From contig NZ_SOBN01000001.1 of assembly GCF_004365705.1 (NCBI RefSeq), positions 1,628,555 to 1,692,554 of the forward strand: 64,000 bases of DNA. The letters run 5' to 3'. A program made the position numbers and the translations under genes. Below the pieces are notes generated by a model, which was not told the DNA's origin, ran no database searches, and saw nothing but the letters and a program-made list of their open reading frames with translations. The DNA is from Streptomyces sp. 846.5 (lineage in GTDB: Bacteria > Actinomycetota > Actinomycetes > Streptomycetales > Streptomycetaceae). Shown one piece after another: positions 60,355 to 64,000 of the stretch (position 1 is the first letter of the stretch; each line of letters starts with the position of its first letter).

Positions 60355-62689
60355 GCACGCGGGTGTGGTCGACGCGCCGTTCCGGGCCGGTGAGCAGGAG
60401 CGGGATGCGGGCGCGGATGTCGGACTCGGCGCTGGAGGCGGCGAGGCGGAGCTCCAGGCGTCCGGGTTCGACCAGGCGGTGGCCGTCGCGGCCGGTGAAG
60501 GAGGTGGTGTCGGTGTGCAGCCGGAAGGTCACCCGGCGCTGCTCACCCGCCGGGATCTCCACCTTGGCGTAGCCGATCAGCCGTGACTCCGGACGGGTGA
60601 CCTGGGCGACCGGGTCGTGCAGATAGAGCTGGACGACCTCGGCGCCGTCGCGCGGGCCGGTGTTGCGGACCTGGAGGCTGATCTCGACCTCGCCGTCGGT
60701 GCGGACGGTGGCCGCCGACGCCTCGGCCCGGCCCCAGGCGAAGGCGGTGTAGCTGCGGCCGTGGCCGAAGGCGTACAGCGGGGTCGGGTCCAGGTTGCTG
60801 ACCTCGTTGGCGCGGCCCAGCGGCGGCTGCAGATAGGTCCAGGGCTGTCCTCCCGGGCCGACGGGAATCCCGACGGGCAGCCGCCCGGAGGGGTTGACCC
60901 GCCCGGAGAGCACTCCGGCGACCGCCGGTCCGCCCTCCTCGCCGGGGAAGAACGCCTGGACGACGGCGCCGAGACGGTCCGCCCAGCGCCCGAGGGCGTA
61001 CGGGCGGCCCGTCAGCAGCACCAGCACGACCGGGGTCCCGGTCTCCAGCAGCGCGTCCAGGAACTCGCCCTGGACGCCCGGCAGGGTCAGGTCGTCGGCG
61101 TCACAGCCCTCGCCGGAGGTGCCGCGGCCGAAGAGGCCGGCCCGGTCGCCGAGCACGGCGACGCAGACCGAGGACGCCTTCGCAGCGGCCACAGCCTCGG
61201 CGAAACCCTCCCGGGAGGGGGCGGAGACGTCGCAGCCGCGGACGTGCCGGAGCTCGGAGCCGGGCAGCTCGGCGCGGAGCGACTCCAGCAGCGTCGGCAC
61301 CTCCACCCCGGTCGGCGTGCCCGGGTGCAGCACGCCCACGTGGGCGGGGAAGGAGTAGCAGCCCATCATGGCCATCGCCTCGTCGGCGAGCGGGCCGACC
61401 ACGGCGACGTCCTGTCCAATCCGGCTGAGCGGGAGCACGCCAGCGGCGTTGTCCAGCAGTACGACGGCCTGCTCGGCCAGGCGGCGGGCCAGCTCGCGGT
61501 TGTGCGGCGGGTCCAGGTCGACGCTGCCGCGCTCCTGACCGGCCCCGAGCAGGGCGGTGGGTTCCGCCGACCAGTCCGGGTCCAGCAGCCCCAGTTCGCA
61601 CTTCTGCAGCAGCACCCGGCGCAGCGCCCGCTCCACTGACGCCTCGTCAATATCGCCACGGCGTACGGCGGAGACCAGCTCTTCGCCATAGGCCCGTACC
61701 GTGGGCAGCTCGACGTCCACGCCTGCGGTCAGCGCCAGCCGGGCCGCGTCGGCCCGGTCCGCGGCAACGCGGTGCAGGGTCTCCAGGAAGCCGATGCCGA
61801 AGTAGTCGGCGACCACGGTCCCCTCGAACCCCCAGGTGTCGCGCAGGAGTTCGGTGAGCAGTCGCGGGTCAGCCGCGGCCGGGACGCCGTCGATCTCGGA
61901 GTAGGAGTGCATCACCGAACGGGCGCCGCCGTCCCGCAGGGCGTGCTCGAACGGGGGCAGGATGACATCGGCGAGCTCGCGGGCCCCGGCCCGGACCGGG
62001 GCGAGGTTACGGGCGCCGCTGGACGCCGAGTAGCCCGCGAAGTGCTTGAGCGTGGCGACGATCCCGGCCGACTCCAGCCCGGCCACATAGGCCGCGCCGA
62101 CGGTTCCCACCAGGTACGGGTCCTCGCCGATGGTCTCCTCGACCCGGCCCCAGCGCAGGTCGCGGACCACGTCCAGGACCGGTGCGAGGCCCTGGTGCAC
62201 GCCGACCGAGCGCAGGTCGCGGCCGATCGCGGCGGCCATCTCCCGTACCAGTTCCGGGTTCCAGGACGCCCCCCAGGACAGCGGCACCGGATAGATGGTC
62301 GCGCCCCAGGCGGCGAAGCCGGCCAGGCACTCCTCATGGGCGACGGCCGGGATGCCGAAACGGTTGGCCTCGGCTATCCGCTGCTGCGCGCGGGCCAGCG
62401 AGCGGGCGCCGAGCGCCGGGTCGACCGGCGCGGTGCCGAACGGCCGGGTCAGCTGGCCGAGTCCGGTGCTGATGAGCTTGTCCAGGTCGACCGGGTCGGC
62501 CAGGTTGTCGTGCATGTGCGGGGCGACACCGCCGCCCTCCGCGTCCGCGCCCACCCAGACGCCGTAGAGCTGGGCGACCTTCTCCTCCAGGGTCATCCGG
62601 CCCATCAGGTCGGCGACTCTGGCCCCGGCGGGCAGGGACGGGTCCCGCCAGGGGCCGTGAGGGTTGTTGGGGTCGTGCTCGGTCGCCAT
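60326..62689 (-). CDS. GH3 beta-glycosidase (beta-glucosidase/xylosidase type), intracellular
   Basis: 787 aa, no signal peptide. Barrel domain from RVADLMGRMTLEEKVAQLYG; substrate residues in APVLDVVRDLRWGRVEETIG and ATLKHFAGYSA; nucleophile Asp in GTVVADYFGIGF. The alpha/beta sandwich (RRLAEQAVVLLDNAAGVLPL) and Fn3-like C-terminal domain (RNTGPRDGAEVVQLYLHDPV) complete a standard three-domain enzyme. It resembles enzymes acting on xylo- or gluco-oligosaccharides. ATG at 62689 is preceded by AAAGGA at a somewhat long distance. It lies 62 bases after two sugar permease genes on the same strand, so it processes the imported sugar. Confidence 0.93.
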   Translation of the reverse strand: MATEHDPNNPHGPWRDPSLPAGARVADLMGRMTLEEKVAQLYGVWVGADAEGGGVAPHMHDNLADPVDLDKLISTGLGQLTRPFGTAPVDPALGARSLARAQQRIAEANRFGIPAVAHEECLAGFAAWGATIYPVPLSWGASWNPELVREMAAAIGRDLRSVGVHQGLAPVLDVVRDLRWGRVEETIGEDPYLVGTVGAAYVAGLESAGIVATLKHFAGYSASSGARNLAPVRAGARELADVILPPFEHALRDGGARSVMHSYSEIDGVPAAADPRLLTELLRDTWGFEGTVVADYFGIGFLETLHRVAADRADAARLALTAGVDVELPTVRAYGEELVSAVRRGDIDEASVERALRRVLLQKCELGLLDPDWSAEPTALLGAGQERGSVDLDPPHNRELARRLAEQAVVLLDNAAGVLPLSRIGQDVAVVGPLADEAMAMMGCYSFPAHVGVLHPGTPTGVEVPTLLESLRAELPGSELRHVRGCDVSAPSREGFAEAVAAAKASSVCVAVLGDRAGLFGRGTSGEGCDADDLTLPGVQGEFLDALLETGTPVVLVLLTGRPYALGRWADRLGAVVQAFFPGEEGGPAVAGVLSGRVNPSGRLPVGIPVGPGGQPWTYLQPPLGRANEVSNLDPTPLYAFGHGRSYTAFAWGRAEASAATVRTDGEVEISLQVRNTGPRDGAEVVQLYLHDPVAQVTRPESRLIGYAKVEIPAGEQRRVTFRLHTDTTSFTGRDGHRLVEPGRLELRLAASSAESDIRARIPLLLTGPERRVDHTRVLTCPATLGR

Positions 62690-62751
62690 CGGAGGAGGCG
62701 TCCTTTCGTGGATGCGGTGCTGGTGGAATGAGAGCCCGTGCGGCCGGTGGG

Positions 62752-63591
62752 TCACTTGCCGCCGACACCCATAAGGCCGCTGATCAGCGCCTTGCGGGCG
62801 AGCAGGTAGGCGACGAACATCGGGATGCCGGACAGCACCACGGCCGCCAGCGTCGCCGGGATGTTCACGCCGTACTGGCTGCTGAGCGTGTAGAGGCCGG
62901 TGGTCAGCACCCGCTCGTTGTCGGACTGGGTCAGGATCAGCGGGAAGATGAAGCCGTTCCAGGCGTTCAGCGCGGTGAAGACGGCCACGGTGCTCAGCCC
63001 GGACCGGGACAGCGGGACGACCAGCTGCATCAGGATGCGGGCCTGGCCGGCGCCGTCCAGCGCCATCGCCTCGTACAGCTCCTCGGAGATGTCCCGCATG
63101 CTGCCGACCAGGATCAGCAGGGTGACCGGCATCGCGAAGGCCGCGGTGGGCAGGATGATGGCCGGCAACGAGTCGTACAGGCCCATCTTCCCGATGATCA
63201 CGTACAGCGGCACGATGGTGACCGGCGCCGGGATGGCCAGGCCGAGCAGGAAGATGCGGAACGCGAAGTCGGCCCATCGGCCCGCGCTGCGCACCACCAC
63301 ATAGGCGACCGGTACGCAGAGCACCACCACGACGGCCACCGTGAAGGCGGTCACCAGCACGTTGTTGACCAGGAAGCCCCAGAAGCCGCTGTCGAGCACC
63401 AGCTTGTAGTTGCTCAGCGTCAGAGTCCTGGGCCAGGACAGCGGGTTGCCGCCGAGGGCCTCGTCCTGGGTCCGCAGCGAAGTGGTGACCAGGATGTAGA
63501 GCGGGACCAGGACGATGACCAGCCAGACGCCGGCGCCGAGGCCGGCCAGCGGGTTGGCCTTCATTCGCAGGCTCTTGACGTACTGACTCAT
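62752..63591 (-). CDS. Sugar ABC transporter permease (MalG-type)
   Basis: 279 aa, six helices. The EAA loop is EAMALDGAGQARILMQLVVP; FNNVLVTAFT-like LVNNVLVTAFTVAVVVVLCV and IVPLYVIIGKMGLYDS are typical. ATG at 63591 is preferred because GGAGGG is about nine bases upstream; a GTG at 63597 overlapping the preceding stop is also possible. It partners the MalF-type permease upstream and should depend on a shared ATPase. Confidence 0.88.
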   Translation of the reverse strand: MSQYVKSLRMKANPLAGLGAGVWLVIVLVPLYILVTTSLRTQDEALGGNPLSWPRTLTLSNYKLVLDSGFWGFLVNNVLVTAFTVAVVVVLCVPVAYVVVRSAGRWADFAFRIFLLGLAIPAPVTIVPLYVIIGKMGLYDSLPAIILPTAAFAMPVTLLILVGSMRDISEELYEAMALDGAGQARILMQLVVPLSRSGLSTVAVFTALNAWNGFIFPLILTQSDNERVLTTGLYTLSSQYGVNIPATLAAVVLSGIPMFVAYLLARKALISGLMGVGGK

Positions 63592-63593
63592 CG

Positions 63594-64000
63594 TCACATC
63601 CCCTCCCGGGTGGAGCGCATGGACCCGAAGCCGGAGAACTTGACCATGAGCAGGGACAGCAGGGTGGAGACCACGACGAGAGCGGTGCCGAGCGCGCTCG
63701 CGTAGCCGAAGTCGAAGCCCTGGAAGGCCTCCCGGTACATCCCGTAGGACAGCGTGGTGCTGGAGGTGCCGGGGCCGCCCTGGGTGAGCAGGAAGACGGT
63801 CTCGAAGGAGGTGAGCGAGCCGACGATGATCAGCACCGAGGAGGTGGTGATCGTGTGCCGCAGCTGCGGCAGGGTGATGTGGAAGAACTGACGCCAGCGG
63901 CCGCAGCCGTCGATGGAGGCCGCCTGGTACAGCACTTCGGGGATCTGCCGCGCCCCGCCCTGGTAGATCAGGGTGTGGAAGGGGATGAACTGCCAGCCGC
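63594..64000 (-). CDS. Sugar ABC transporter permease (MalF-type), C-terminal part (runs off right edge)
   Basis: About 135 codons are visible. They contain the EAA-type loop (EVLYQAASIDGCGRWRQFFH with ITLPQLR), helices ITTSSVLIIVGSLTSFETVF and LGTALVVVSTLLSLLMVKF, and the GGPGTSSTTLSYGMYREAF loop. The N-terminus, and almost certainly a binding-protein gene and promoter, lie outside the window. Its stop overlaps or abuts the start of the MalG-type gene, so both are coupled. Confidence 0.88.
   Translation of the reverse strand, partial: GWQFIPFHTLIYQGGARQIPEVLYQAASIDGCGRWRQFFHITLPQLRHTITTSSVLIIVGSLTSFETVFLLTQGGPGTSSTTLSYGMYREAFQGFDFGYASALGTALVVVSTLLSLLMVKFSGFGSMRSTREGM

Overview
The window is a GC-rich (roughly 70% or more) actinomycete chromosome segment, most likely from a Streptomycetaceae-like soil bacterium such as Streptomyces, Streptacidiphilus or Kitasatospora. 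The evidence is strong third-position G/C bias, many GTG starts and ATGA/GTGA overlaps, Tat and lipoprotein signals, a DmdR/IdeR-type iron box, a PhoP-type PHO box, and a dense set of secreted glycosidases and sugar ABC importers. I see no tRNA or rRNA genes, insertion sequences, prophage, CRISPR array or replication origin. The genes look like a native, mostly accessory, chromosome-arm-like stretch.

Layout. 1-5025: divergent catabolic cluster (FAD monooxygenase and ABM monooxygenase leftward; FAH hydrolase, extradiol dioxygenase-like VOC protein, HisD/HpsN-like dehydrogenase and SDR rightward). 5065-5777: Phd/PIN toxin-antitoxin pair. 5843-12863: a beta-helix exoprotein and a YtfQRT-YjfF-like sugar importer. 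13020-16473: rhomboid-like membrane protein and secreted GH3 beta-glucosidase. 16938-20486: iron-uptake operon in which EfeU and EfeO are one protein, followed by EfeB, behind an iron box. 20542-23353: PAP2 phosphatase, OmpR-type two-component system and a 37-residue membrane peptide, bracketed by two copies of the same palindrome. 23520-27788: BASS-type transporter, secreted propeller protein and a COG4705-like membrane protein. 27841-32135: ECF sigma factor translationally coupled to an ABC-2 transporter operon. 32274-34787: secreted phosphodiesterase and a methyltransferase. 34871-41574: LacI regulator, MalEFG-type importer and divergent GH42 beta-galactosidase around a palindromic operator. 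41671-43809: secreted phosphatase with a PHO box. 44097-47302: RecQ, a winged-helix regulator with a SufR-like Cys pattern, and a DUF3291 protein. 47310-52631: ABC-2 transporter divergent from a NarL-type two-component system. 52729-60354: a coiled-coil/winged-helix protein, GNAT, GH35 beta-galactosidase with its own operator and leader ORF, PCD-VOC fusion, ArsC-like protein, anchored Pro-rich protein, baeRF protein and an orphan FxLD-type methyltransferase. 60326-64000: GH3 glycosidase with two sugar permeases, running off the right edge.

How it works together. Four glycosidases (GH3, GH42, GH35, GH3) and three sugar importers suggest a saprophyte that takes plant-type oligosaccharides apart. 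Two of these loci have visible LacI-type operators placed on or beside plausible promoters. A second theme is phosphate and iron acquisition: PHO-box phosphatase, a second phosphodiesterase, and EfeUOB. A third theme is envelope sensing: two two-component systems, an ECF sigma factor with an ABC transporter, PAP2 and the small membrane peptide. The most novel-looking element is the pair of identical-architecture palindromes flanking the PAP2/two-component/peptide block.
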